This document shows positions 1 through 5,948 of a DNA stretch of 6,541 bases, in pieces. A program made the position numbers and the translations under genes. Source of the stretch: Balneolales bacterium (GTDB lineage Bacteria; Bacteroidota; Rhodothermia; Balneolales; Natronogracilivirgulaceae); the NCBI GenBank assembly GCA_007131625.1, contig SLQC01000375.1, forward strand, positions 1 through 6,541, written 5' to 3'. Each line of letters starts with the position of its first letter. Within the stretch, counting starts at the first letter, position 1. A model generated the notes under the pieces. That model did not search any database. It saw only the letters and a program-made list of their open reading frames with translations, and had not been told where the DNA came from.

Positions 1-28
1 AAATCGACCGGAAATTCAATAAGAAAAC

Positions 29-94
29 AAAAAAGAGACCTCCCCTCCAACTGATTAAAGATTTTTTGGTCAAATGAGATGAAGGAGGGGCGGT
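29..94 (-). terminator. Terminator-like hairpin after the truncated receptor gene
   Basis: Arms at 38-48 and 84-94 pair over 11 positions with one mismatch (ACCTCCCCTCC against GGAGGGGCGGT). On the minus strand the stem is followed by CTCTTTTTTG. It starts 15 bases beyond the receptor stop codon. The 35-base loop is large for an intrinsic terminator, so the call is tentative. Confidence 0.45.
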
Positions 95-109
95 GAAATT
101 AAAAATCGC

Positions 110-907
110 TCAATTTAGGTTAAAGTTAGTTGATGCTCTGTGATCATGCGGCATGCCCGTACGAACCGATGCCGTACCGTTAAACCCGAACTCCGCACCA
201 TCTACAAGGACAATATTGATGATTCCTCCGGTTCCCTCAGCCTCATATCGTGCAGATGGATTGGTGATGATTGCAATATTCTTGATCATATGTGCCGGGA
301 TGCTGCTCAGGCCATCGGTCCCGTCGCGCACAAGGTTAGAAGGACGCCCGTTAATCAGAACACGAACTCCCTGGCTGCCTCTAAGGCTGATGTTTCCGTC
401 GAAATCGGTGGATAATGACGGGACATAATCGAGTACATCAAGAGCGGAGCCGCCCAGGCTTGTGATATCCTCCTCGACATGGAATACACGACGGTCTATG
501 TCCATTTCCAGTCGTGATCGCTCCGCATCCACCGTAACTTCATCCATCTGAGTGGCCGCAACTTCAAGCTGGATGATACCGAGGTCCTTTTCAATGCCGG
601 AGGAGACCTTCACTTCTGTCCGGTATGATTCATATGAGACAAATGAGATTTTAAGCAGATACCTGCCGGGTGCTACCTCTAAAGTGAATACCCCGTTTTC
701 ATCACTTGATCTTCCGGAAATCATTTCGGTTTCTGATTCATCATTATAGAGAACCACAGACGCACCTGGCAACCCTTCTTCGTCTTCATTATGTATAGTC
801 CCTGTTAGAATTGTCGCTTCATCATTTGACTTTCCTTTTATGGCATATACCGTATCATATATCATCAATGTCACAAATAGTAATAGAAAAAATATCGGTC
901 GTTTCAT
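110..907 (-). CDS. TonB-dependent receptor lacking its beta-barrel (regulatory-like + plug domains only)
   Basis: This 265-residue product begins with a signal peptide (about residues 1-22, hydrophobic core FFLLLFVTLMIY), so it is exported. Residues about 35-99 form a carboxypeptidase-regulatory-like beta-sandwich (LPGASVVLY, GRYLLKISFVSYE). Residues about 121-235 are a TonB receptor plug, with MDEVTV, VRVLINGRPSNL and the typical plug end NPSARYEAEGTGGIINIVL. The next 25 residues read like the first barrel strand (GFNGTASVRTG) and then a TGA stop appears. Family members with this layout usually run to about 800 residues and carry a 22-strand outer-membrane barrel that takes up siderophores, glycans or similar ligands. 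No frame after the stop resumes barrel-like sequence in the 109 visible bases. It is therefore probably a truncated, non-transporting remnant, less likely a functional short plug protein. The start is chosen because the signal peptide begins there; the leader is A-rich without a Shine-Dalgarno sequence. Confidence 0.85.
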   Translation of the reverse strand: MKRPIFFLLLFVTLMIYDTVYAIKGKSNDEATILTGTIHNEDEEGLPGASVVLYNDESETEMISGRSSDENGVFTLEVAPGRYLLKISFVSYESYRTEVKVSSGIEKDLGIIQLEVAATQMDEVTVDAERSRLEMDIDRRVFHVEEDITSLGGSALDVLDYVPSLSTDFDGNISLRGSQGVRVLINGRPSNLVRDGTDGLSSIPAHMIKNIAIITNPSARYEAEGTGGIINIVLVDGAEFGFNGTASVRTGMPHDHRASTNFNLN

Positions 908-939
908 CTGTTTATTTTTTTATTTCTAAGGGCAGATGT

Positions 940-979
940 AATGTCCATGTCGAAAATAATCATGCTCGTGTGTGTCGGA
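940..979. repeat. Imperfect 40-bp direct repeat, copy 1
   Basis: This copy aligns without gaps to 1055-1094, matching at 31 of 40 positions. The shared core begins AATGTCCATG and continues with ATAA, CATG and GTGTC blocks in the same register. The spacing from start to start is 115 bp. Its function is unknown. Confidence 0.55.
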
Positions 980-1054
980 TTGCCGTCATGGCCATTTCCT
1001 CTGCTTAAAATGATTGATTTCTTACGTCAGATGCTCAATGAACCGCGTAAACGA

Positions 1055-1094
1055 AATGTCCATGACGGGTATAAACATGTTCCTGCGTGTCAGA
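1055..1094. repeat. Imperfect 40-bp direct repeat, copy 2
   Basis: This is the partner of the copy at 940-979, with 31 of 40 gapless matches. The mismatches are scattered and do not favour third codon positions in the one frame that reads NVH in both copies, so conserved coding is not supported. Confidence 0.55.
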
Positions 1095-1117
1095 GGCTCC
1101 TTACCTGGATTTTACAT

Positions 1118-1147
1118 ATCATATTGTTATCAATATTGACCTTACAA
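1118..1147 (-). promoter_or_regulatory. Candidate promoter with an embedded palindrome upstream of the receptor gene
   Basis: On the minus strand a TTGTAA box (1142-1147) lies 18 bases before TATGAT (1118-1123). The perfect inverted repeat ATATTG-TTAT-CAATAT (1121-1136) overlaps the spacer and could be an operator. The implied leader to the receptor start codon would be about 200 bases, which is long. Promoter rules in this group differ from the sigma-70 consensus, so this is weak. Confidence 0.2.
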
Positions 1148-1450
1148 TTCTTGATACGAATGCTAACTAATTATTAAGCAATATGTTATGTGAAACATTA
1201 AGAAATAATTTAATTTTACAAGATTTTACGTGGATGCGAATACCACCATTGCTTCATTACATCTTTGTATAAATTAACAATTCCTGGTACCCTCCCTTCA
1301 ACAAAAATCAAATCATTTCATTTTTTTCACCTGAATCAGATGGATCAATAGTAAGCCGGCCAATACCGTTATTGTGTTCATAGCCTGGATTTTGTCTCTT
1401 CATGAGATATAGACGGAAAGCGTTTCAATATGGGGTAACTGGAAATGATA

Positions 1451-2362
1451 TCAGTCAAAGGAAGGGAATAGTATTTTAAGCTCTTCGACTGATACCTGGC
1501 GGCCGAATTCTGAAAGCTCAAATGCTTCTGCATACCGGATATTTGCTCCTGCTTCTTCACCATAAAGTTCGATAAGTCGTTCCCGGTATTTGTCAGCGAT
1601 ATGTACGTTGCGTTGTTTCATCTCATTGATTCGAATATTCATACGGGTCTCTTCATCTTCAGGCACATTATCCCGTCGGCCCCATGTCCAAGAATCCAAA
1701 TCGGAAAATTGTGAATGCATTTGCTCAAGCGATTTCCATTTCCGGTCGGCAATTTCATCGATTTCAACGACAAGAGTTGGCTCAAACGGATAGGGCTTTT
1801 CAAAACGGTCATGAAAATAGAGAACGACCGGGCTGCGAGGGAGCGGCTCTGTATCGGGAGTAAAGAATTTTGCCTCGACAAGAATAATAGCATCATCGAC
1901 CAATACACCACTATAGCGATGGTCGGCGTGATAGTCGTATCGGCGGTGAACCATTACGATATCTGCCTGCCATTCCCGGATCTGCCTGGCCACTTTTCTT
2001 CTGTTTTCAAGTGTTGGCATAAGTTCTCCATCATGAATATCAAATACCTCGGTTTCAATGGCAAGTACTTCTGCTGCTGCCTGAACTTCCTTTGTACGGC
2101 GAATAGCTAATGCACCTCCTGACATGCCAAAATGACCGATATCACCATTGGTCATCGAAACACATTTAAAGGCATGTCCCTGAGCTGCCCATAGGGCAGC
2201 TACACCACCGGCATTGAGTTCACAATCATCAGGGTGTGCACCGAATGCAATGATTCTAAGTTTTTCATCATTTGCAGTCTGCCCGGCAATACTACCGGTC
2301 ATGAAAAAGAAAAAAATGATAAAACCGATCATAGGTATAGCGTAGTAGTGGTTCATATTCAT
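1451..2362 (-). CDS. Exported PIG-L/LmbE-family zinc-dependent deacetylase
   Basis: This 303-residue protein belongs to the family that removes acetyl groups from N-acetylglucosaminyl substrates, such as MshB, BshB and GlcNAc-PI deacetylase. The first zinc motif is AHPDDCELNAGG (residues 42-53): by analogy with MshB, H43 and D46 bind zinc and D45 acts as base. The third zinc ligand is H148 in HADHR (145-149), just before a conserved glycine. The N-terminus (residues about 8-27) is a strong hydrophobic signal sequence ending near SIAGQ, so it should act outside the cytoplasm. That, and its length, argue against the cytoplasmic bacillithiol enzyme BshB, which is nearer 235 residues. The C-terminal part contains LDSWTWGRR, common in longer exported family members. 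The substrate is unknown. ATG codons 1 and 3 are both possible starts; the leader is A/T-rich without Shine-Dalgarno. It stands alone and is divergent from the DUF4168 gene. Confidence 0.9.
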   Translation of the reverse strand: MNMNHYYAIPMIGFIIFFFFMTGSIAGQTANDEKLRIIAFGAHPDDCELNAGGVAALWAAQGHAFKCVSMTNGDIGHFGMSGGALAIRRTKEVQAAAEVLAIETEVFDIHDGELMPTLENRRKVARQIREWQADIVMVHRRYDYHADHRYSGVLVDDAIILVEAKFFTPDTEPLPRSPVVLYFHDRFEKPYPFEPTLVVEIDEIADRKWKSLEQMHSQFSDLDSWTWGRRDNVPEDEETRMNIRINEMKQRNVHIADKYRERLIELYGEEAGANIRYAEAFELSEFGRQVSVEELKILFPSFD

Positions 2363-2384
2363 TTAATTTTGGGTGTAAATAACT

Positions 2385-2404
2385 TTTTATGTGGTCGCAT
2401 AAAA
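2385..2404. repeat. Inverted repeat TTTTATG-N6-CATAAAA upstream of the deacetylase gene
   Basis: The seven-base arms are perfect, with a six-base loop (TGGTCG). On the minus strand it lies 22 bases before the deacetylase start and directly after a TTGTAA box (2405-2410), so it could be an operator or a leader hairpin. Confidence 0.45.
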
Positions 2405-2459
2405 TTACAATCGTACCGGATTTATTAAGTAAGCCCGAATTCTGATCGTCAAATTTTCT

Positions 2460-2494
2460 GGGAGGTCAGACAGACCGGGTTCTTCCCGTTTTTT
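2460..2494 (+). terminator. Terminator-like or attenuator-like hairpin in the DUF4168 leader
   Basis: CGGG (2476-2479), loop TTCTT and CCCG (2485-2488) are followed by six T residues. A competing nested pairing exists upstream: GGGA (2460-2463) with TCCC (2484-2487), and GGTC (2464-2467) with GACC (2473-2476). The stem is only four pairs, so it is weak. No plus-strand gene precedes it inside 1451-2460, so if real it would end a leader or small transcript. Confidence 0.25.
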
Positions 2495-2618
2495 CAAGCG
2501 GTACAAATCCATCATAACGGCCGGTATCACCAGCATCACATCTATGATATCATGATTTTACATCTGTTTCAGCATATTATTTCGTGTAAAAATATAAAAA
2601 AACAATAATATCTGCACA

Positions 2619-2646
2619 TTGAATCAGTTACGGGGGCAGTTGATAA
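2619..2646 (+). promoter_or_regulatory. Candidate promoter for the DUF4168 gene
   Basis: TTGAAT (2619-2624) is followed after 16 bases by TGATAA (2641-2646), which would give a leader of about 30 bases. The match to a sigma-70 promoter is only partial and the spacer is G-rich. Confidence 0.2.
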
Positions 2647-2669
2647 CCAGCAATTAATAAAAGTAGAGT

Positions 2670-2675
2670 AAGAGG
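2670..2675 (+). promoter_or_regulatory. Shine-Dalgarno AAGAGG of the DUF4168 gene
   Basis: AAGAGG lies eight bases before the ATG at 2684. It supports that start and is notable because the other genes in the window lack a clear Shine-Dalgarno sequence. Confidence 0.55.
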
Positions 2676-2683
2676 TTCTAAAT

Positions 2684-3205
2684 ATGAAATCACAGTCCAT
2701 AATCACCGGAATGACAGTCGCATTTTTTGCACTTTTTGCCATTCCGGCCGAAGCTCAGTTTCAGCAGCCACCCCAGCAACAACCACAGGTTGATGTGTCG
2801 GATGATGAACTGGAAGTCTTTGTCGATGCATCCATGAACGCACAAACCGTCCAGGCTGAATCTCAGCAGGAGATGGTAGCTATTGTGAATGATGAAGGTA
2901 TCGGTGTGGAGACGTATAACGAAATCATGCAGGCGCAGCAAATGGGAGAGTCGGTAGATGATCTCGACATACCCGAAGATGATGTTGTCAAGTTTGAAAG
3001 TGCTTATGCGCAGATTCAGGAAATCGAAGAGAAGATGCAAGAGCAACTGGCTCATGCCGTAGAAGATGAAGGAATGGATATGGATCGATTCCAGGAGATC
3101 AATATGGCAATCCAGCAGGATCCGGAACTTCAACAGCGCGTGCAACAAATGATCCAGGAAACACAAATGCAGCAACAGCCGCCGCAACAACCGGAAGGTT
3201 ATTAA
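2684..3205 (+). CDS. Exported DUF4168-family protein with two tandem units
   Basis: This is a small exported protein of 173 residues with a signal peptide (residues 1-24, cleavage likely at AEA-Q). The mature part starts and ends with Gln/Pro-rich tails (QFQQPPQQQPQ; QMQQQPPQQP). Between them, residues about 38-86 and 96-144 align without gaps at an offset of 58. Shared positions include F46/F104, A49/A107, V68/V126, DEG at 70-72 and 128-130, EI at 80-81 and 138-139, and A84/A142. Each unit resembles the DUF4168 pattern of an acidic start, an amphipathic helix, then EDEG, a short loop, an EI-containing helix and DPEL. The second unit ends with DPELQQRV, a typical family ending. The protein is strongly acidic and probably helical and periplasmic. 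The family's function is not established. It is monocistronic: a Shine-Dalgarno precedes it and a strong terminator follows. Confidence 0.85.
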   Translation: MKSQSIITGMTVAFFALFAIPAEAQFQQPPQQQPQVDVSDDELEVFVDASMNAQTVQAESQQEMVAIVNDEGIGVETYNEIMQAQQMGESVDDLDIPEDDVVKFESAYAQIQEIEEKMQEQLAHAVEDEGMDMDRFQEINMAIQQDPELQQRVQQMIQETQMQQQPPQQPEGY

Positions 3206-3260
3206 TGGCTGAAATCCGGTCAATCCGGACATGTTTTTATTACGCCATTTGCAAGGAAGC

Positions 3261-3292
3261 AAAAAAACCCGTCTCACCAGACGGGTTTTTTT
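3261..3292. terminator. Strong bidirectional intrinsic terminator
   Basis: Perfect 14-base arms (A7-CCCGTCT at 3261-3274 and AGACGGG-T7 at 3279-3292) enclose a CACC loop. The GC stem is flanked by A and T runs, so it can work on both strands. It ends the DUF4168 transcript 55 bases after the stop codon. Confidence 0.9.
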
Positions 3293-3547
3293 GGGATGCA
3301 TCCGTCCGGTATTTAACAGTGGTTTGGGTATACAAGCTTGTCGTTGTGTAATCGTTTATGAGTAAATGGAATCCGAATACACCAGCGAACGGGTTCATCG
3401 TGTCATCCGACGCAAAGTGACTGCCAACCCGGGTCAGCATGCAGCCAAATAACGTTGCAACTCGGGTCACGGTCACCTTTGAATGTAATGCAACTACTGG
3501 TCTGATGGGTTTTCCAGGCCAAATGCATCAGAATAGCAAAATAAAAA
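3293..3547. other. 255-bp leader region of the transglycosylase gene
   Basis: No convincing gene is present here. The region carries two 12-base direct repeats, CAACCCGGGTCA (3425-3436) and CAACTCGGGTCA (3458-3469), 33 bp apart. A weak promoter-like pair follows: TTGAAT at 3479-3484 and TGATGG at 3503-3508, with an 18-base spacer. The bases just before the ATG (AAAATAAAAA) are A-rich with no Shine-Dalgarno. Confidence 0.5.
3425..3469. repeat. Pair of 12-bp direct repeats upstream of the transglycosylase gene
   Basis: CAACCCGGGTCA and CAACTCGGGTCA match at 11 of 12 positions and start 33 bp apart, close to three helical turns. They lie just upstream of the weak TTGAAT/TGATGG promoter candidate, where an activator could bind. 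No regulator is identified. Confidence 0.4.
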
Positions 3548-4768
3548 ATGAGCAACCTGCAAACCGGCGAAACAAGCAAATCAGTTGTATCAAGAAATAA
3601 AATCCGGGCTCTAACAGCCGCGGCAATTCCGGTATTGTTGATCCTCCTGCTGGCAGGATCTGTTATTACACTTCGCTGGATAAATCCCTCTTTTTCCTCC
3701 TTCACCCTCAGTGAAGATTGGAAAAGTCTGGACAGAGAACGCTACAGCCTCAGAGAATACTGGGTGTCGTATGATGAGTTACCGGGTCATCTCAAATGGG
3801 CGGTCATCGCTTCGGAGGACCAGCGTTTCCTGGAGCATTTCGGACTGGACTGGTCAGCGATTGAAAAAGCCCTGGATGAGCGCAGGAAAGGGGAAAGGCT
3901 GCGAGGAGCAAGCACCATTACGCAACAAGTGGCTAAAAATCTCTATCTCTGGCCGGGACAATCCTGGTTCAGAAAAACTGTGGAAGCCGGTATTGCAATA
4001 CTGATTGAAGTGTTCTGGACAAAGGATCGCATATTGGAAGTTTACCTGAATATCGCGGAATTCGGACCCGGCCTGTATGGGGCAGGTAAAGCGTCATCGG
4101 AATTGTTTGGAAAAGAACCGTCGGAACTGTCACCGTCTGAATCAGCACGTATGGCTGCGGTACTGCCGAATCCGAAACGGATGCGTGTGGAACCGCCGTC
4201 GCCTTATACGGAAGAGCGCAGCAGGTGGATCCTGCAGCAAATGACCCAAATAACGGGAATTGCTTATTTACCTGAAATGCAGCCTGATACATTTGCCGGG
4301 TCAGCCGATACACTTGGTATCCCGACTGATGAACGTGATCCGTTGCGTTGGGATTCTTATCCTGTGATTTGGGGATCCGATTCAATTGACCGGGGTTTGG
4401 AACCGAATAACTGGGGAGTTGAACTGGATATTGATATTGAAAGGGATTACAACTTCAGGTTTGATTTTAAAGATCGGTTGGTACGCGGTACAGATATCGA
4501 ATCACGCCCGGGTGCTGAGCGGCAATCTGAATCAGATTGGAAACCGGGGGAATCAGATGCCGGCCGGTATCCTGATACGACACAGCAACCTTTGGACACA
4601 GAAGATGTCCGCCCTTCAGATACAGTCCGTATGCCGGAGGACGCGCGACAACGTGACTCCGCCCTGGACCTGGACTCGCTTCTGCAGAGATCACAGTGGA
4701 AAGATCCTGATCTGTCAATTGACTTCGATAGCCTCTTCAGGGATAGGTTGCAAAAGAATCGTAACTGA
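3548..4768 (+). CDS. mtgA: Monofunctional peptidoglycan transglycosylase (GT51) with acidic C-terminal extension
   Basis: This 406-residue enzyme polymerises lipid II into glycan strands at the outer face of the inner membrane. A cytoplasmic lead of about 20 residues is followed by one membrane anchor (about 21-42). All five GT51 motifs are present: EDQRFLEHFG (90-99, catalytic E90), GASTITQQVAKN (120-131), RKTVE (142-146, second catalytic Glu E146), KDRILEVYLNIAEFG (159-173) and ARMAAVLPNP (200-209). There is no penicillin-binding transpeptidase domain, so it is the MtgA type. Typical MtgA is about 240 residues. Here about 165 extra residues follow, acidic and polar, with Asp/Ser/Pro/Arg-rich stretches and a repeated ALDLDSLL (372-379) / SIDFDSLF (390-397). 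I do not recognise that extension; it should lie in the periplasm. The gene is preceded by a terminator and a 255-bp leader, so it is probably transcribed alone, and it converges on the next gene. Confidence 0.93.
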   Translation: MSNLQTGETSKSVVSRNKIRALTAAAIPVLLILLLAGSVITLRWINPSFSSFTLSEDWKSLDRERYSLREYWVSYDELPGHLKWAVIASEDQRFLEHFGLDWSAIEKALDERRKGERLRGASTITQQVAKNLYLWPGQSWFRKTVEAGIAILIEVFWTKDRILEVYLNIAEFGPGLYGAGKASSELFGKEPSELSPSESARMAAVLPNPKRMRVEPPSPYTEERSRWILQQMTQITGIAYLPEMQPDTFAGSADTLGIPTDERDPLRWDSYPVIWGSDSIDRGLEPNNWGVELDIDIERDYNFRFDFKDRLVRGTDIESRPGAERQSESDWKPGESDAGRYPDTTQQPLDTEDVRPSDTVRMPEDARQRDSALDLDSLLQRSQWKDPDLSIDFDSLFRDRLQKNRN

Positions 4769-4770
4769 CC

Positions 4771-4789
4771 TTCCCCCAGACTTGGGGAA
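4771..4789. terminator. Small hairpin between convergent genes
   Basis: TTCCCC (4771-4776) pairs with GGGGAA (4784-4789) across a seven-base loop, filling most of the 24-bp gap between two convergent stop codons. Only a broken T-rich stretch follows on the plus strand (ATTCACTTTT), so termination may be weak. Confidence 0.4.
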
Positions 4790-4792
4790 TAT

Positions 4793-5791
4793 TCACTTTT
4801 CCCCGGTCAGCATCTTAAAAAAAGGCACCCGGATTTCCGGACCGCTTTCACGGAAGTGCATAAAAGGAGTGTGTCGGTCGGGCTGGTTTGTATCCGCCTT
4901 TATTCCCCACAGTGGCAGCAGCGAGTTGGGAAGCATGGAGTAGCGCCCGTCACCGATGATTAGCTCATACTCCGGATGGCGGACAAGATATCCGTCGGAG
5001 AACCTGGCAAAACGATGCAGATCATCGAAAAGCACCGTGTTTTCGAATGCTGCATAATCCCGTTCGGGCAGAATCAGGGGAGCGGACTCTCCCGGGTAGA
5101 TTTCAGGGGTTGAAAAAAGTCCCGACCTGACCGCATCGACGTAAACGGTGTCATTCGACACATAGGTTCCCCGCCAGAGTATCAAGTTGCCGATCGACGG
5201 TTTGACAGCAATACGTTCTATGCTGTGTCCGCGTTGATCGACCAGTTCATAAATCGCTGACTTTCCTCGTTCACGCTGTACCAGACCGATCGTCAAGTAA
5301 AAAATAAGCCAGATGAGGGCTAACCAGGCCGGAAGTTTGCTTCGGTAGTAGAATGCGACAGCACCCAGCAACAGCAATCCGACAGTCAGCACCGGGTCAA
5401 CGATGGATACCAGGTTCCAGGAGTACCTGGTATCAAGGAACGGCCACATCAGTTCGGTACCGTAACTTGTGACGGCGTCGATCATACCGTGTGTCGCGTA
5501 TCCGATCAAACTGAAGAGATAGATTTCCCGGAAATCGAGATGCTTGCGCATAAACCACCAGAGCAGAACTGCGACCAAGAGTGCGCCGATAGGGGTGAAG
5601 ACAAAGGAGTGGGTAAACTGGCGATGTATTTCCAGATTGAAAAGCGGATCAGAAGGGTGATGGATGAATATCTCGATATCCGGCATAAGAGCAGCGACAA
5701 TTGCAGTTAAAGCGGCCGGACGATGTTTATTGCTGTCGGCGAGTGATTGTACAGCAACGGCTCCGGTCAGTCCGTGAGTTACTGGATCCAT
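4793..5791 (-). CDS. YdjM/DUF457-type membrane-bound putative metal-dependent hydrolase
   Basis: This 332-residue protein matches the inner-membrane family once named LexA-binding putative hydrolase (DUF457, YdjM). Family histidines and aspartates that could bind metal are visible: DPVTHGLTG (H6), MPDIE (D38), HRQFTHS (H56, H61) and YATHGMIDAVTSYGTE (H101, D105). Membrane segments are likely at about 62-82, 88-110, 128-149 and 153-171, with a further hydrophobic stretch near 24-36. The C-terminal half (about 172-332) is hydrophilic and probably a soluble domain, as in longer family members. The true substrate of the family is not established, so hydrolase is a predicted label. The start ATG gives the canonical MDPVTHG beginning. 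A terminator separates it from the upstream DoxX gene, implying its own promoter (see 5809-5843). Confidence 0.87.
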   Translation of the reverse strand: MDPVTHGLTGAVAVQSLADSNKHRPAALTAIVAALMPDIEIFIHHPSDPLFNLEIHRQFTHSFVFTPIGALLVAVLLWWFMRKHLDFREIYLFSLIGYATHGMIDAVTSYGTELMWPFLDTRYSWNLVSIVDPVLTVGLLLLGAVAFYYRSKLPAWLALIWLIFYLTIGLVQRERGKSAIYELVDQRGHSIERIAVKPSIGNLILWRGTYVSNDTVYVDAVRSGLFSTPEIYPGESAPLILPERDYAAFENTVLFDDLHRFARFSDGYLVRHPEYELIIGDGRYSMLPNSLLPLWGIKADTNQPDRHTPFMHFRESGPEIRVPFFKMLTGEK

Positions 5792-5808
5792 TCAGGGTGG
5801 AAATATCG

Positions 5809-5843
5809 ATCATATCAAATCGGAACATTATTACAATTTGATA
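5809..5843 (-). promoter_or_regulatory. Candidate promoter and operator of the putative hydrolase gene
   Basis: On the minus strand TTGTAA (5831-5836) lies 16 bases before TATGAT (5809-5814), about 17 bases before the start codon, so the leader would be very short. A perfect 8-base inverted repeat, TATCAAAT (5813-5820) and ATTTGATA (5836-5843) with a 15-base gap, overlaps both boxes as a repressor site would. Confidence 0.35.
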
Positions 5844-5886
5844 AATCGGGTGAAATGTACCGGAAAGCAAAAGCTCCGGATTGTAT

Positions 5887-5921
5887 AAAAAAACGGGATA
5901 AGGTGGTGTGCCATATCCCGT
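5887..5921 (-). terminator. Intrinsic terminator of the DoxX gene
   Basis: On the minus strand ACGGGATA and TATCCCGT form a perfect 8-bp stem (5914-5921 with 5893-5900) around a 13-base loop, followed by six T residues (5887-5892). It lies 27 bases beyond the DoxX stop codon and separates that gene from the putative hydrolase gene. Confidence 0.85.
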
Positions 5922-5948
5922 GTATGATATATAGTAATCGGATAACGG

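Larger units (their letters stand above)
908..1450. other. 543-bp intergenic gap with a direct repeat and no convincing gene
   Basis: This lies between the deacetylase gene and the receptor gene, both on the minus strand. It is AT-rich in its middle part (about 1110-1320). Short open frames occur, the longest being 78 codons on the plus strand at 941-1177, but none looks like a known protein or has a ribosome binding site. It holds the imperfect direct repeat at 940-979 and 1055-1094 and the palindrome at 1121-1136. I see no clear terminator for the deacetylase gene. A hairpin at 1329-1343 (CACCTG, 3-base loop, CAGATG) is followed on the minus strand by A rather than T residues. Confidence 0.6.
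2363..2683. other. 321-bp divergent intergenic region between the deacetylase and DUF4168 genes
   Basis: This must carry the promoters of both flanking genes. It holds a 7-bp inverted repeat near the deacetylase start (2385-2404), a terminator-like hairpin on the plus strand (2476-2494), a perfect 10-bp palindrome ATGATATCAT (2544-2553), an A-rich stretch (about 2588-2608), and a Shine-Dalgarno before the DUF4168 start. No coding frame here is convincing. Confidence 0.6.

Noticed and set aside
941..1177. Plus-strand open frame of 78 codons in the gap
   Set aside because: It has no ribosome binding site, no recognisable family and an unremarkable composition, and it spans the direct repeat rather than looking like a gene.
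1715..2110. Plus-strand open frame of 131 codons
   Set aside because: It lies entirely opposite the PIG-L deacetylase, whose motifs are intact; no family features are seen.
1451..2362. Deacetylase as the bacillithiol enzyme BshB1
   Set aside because: A clear signal sequence and a longer C-terminal part fit exported PIG-L proteins better, and no bshA or bshC neighbour is present.
2690..3301. Minus-strand open frame of 203 codons
   Set aside because: It lies opposite the DUF4168 gene, is Leu/His-rich as expected for the complement of a Gln/Asp-rich gene, and runs through the strong terminator.
4386..4943. Plus-strand open frame of 185 codons
   Set aside because: It is out of frame with the transglycosylase tail and crosses the convergent stop codons into the opposite gene; it is a shadow of real coding sequence.
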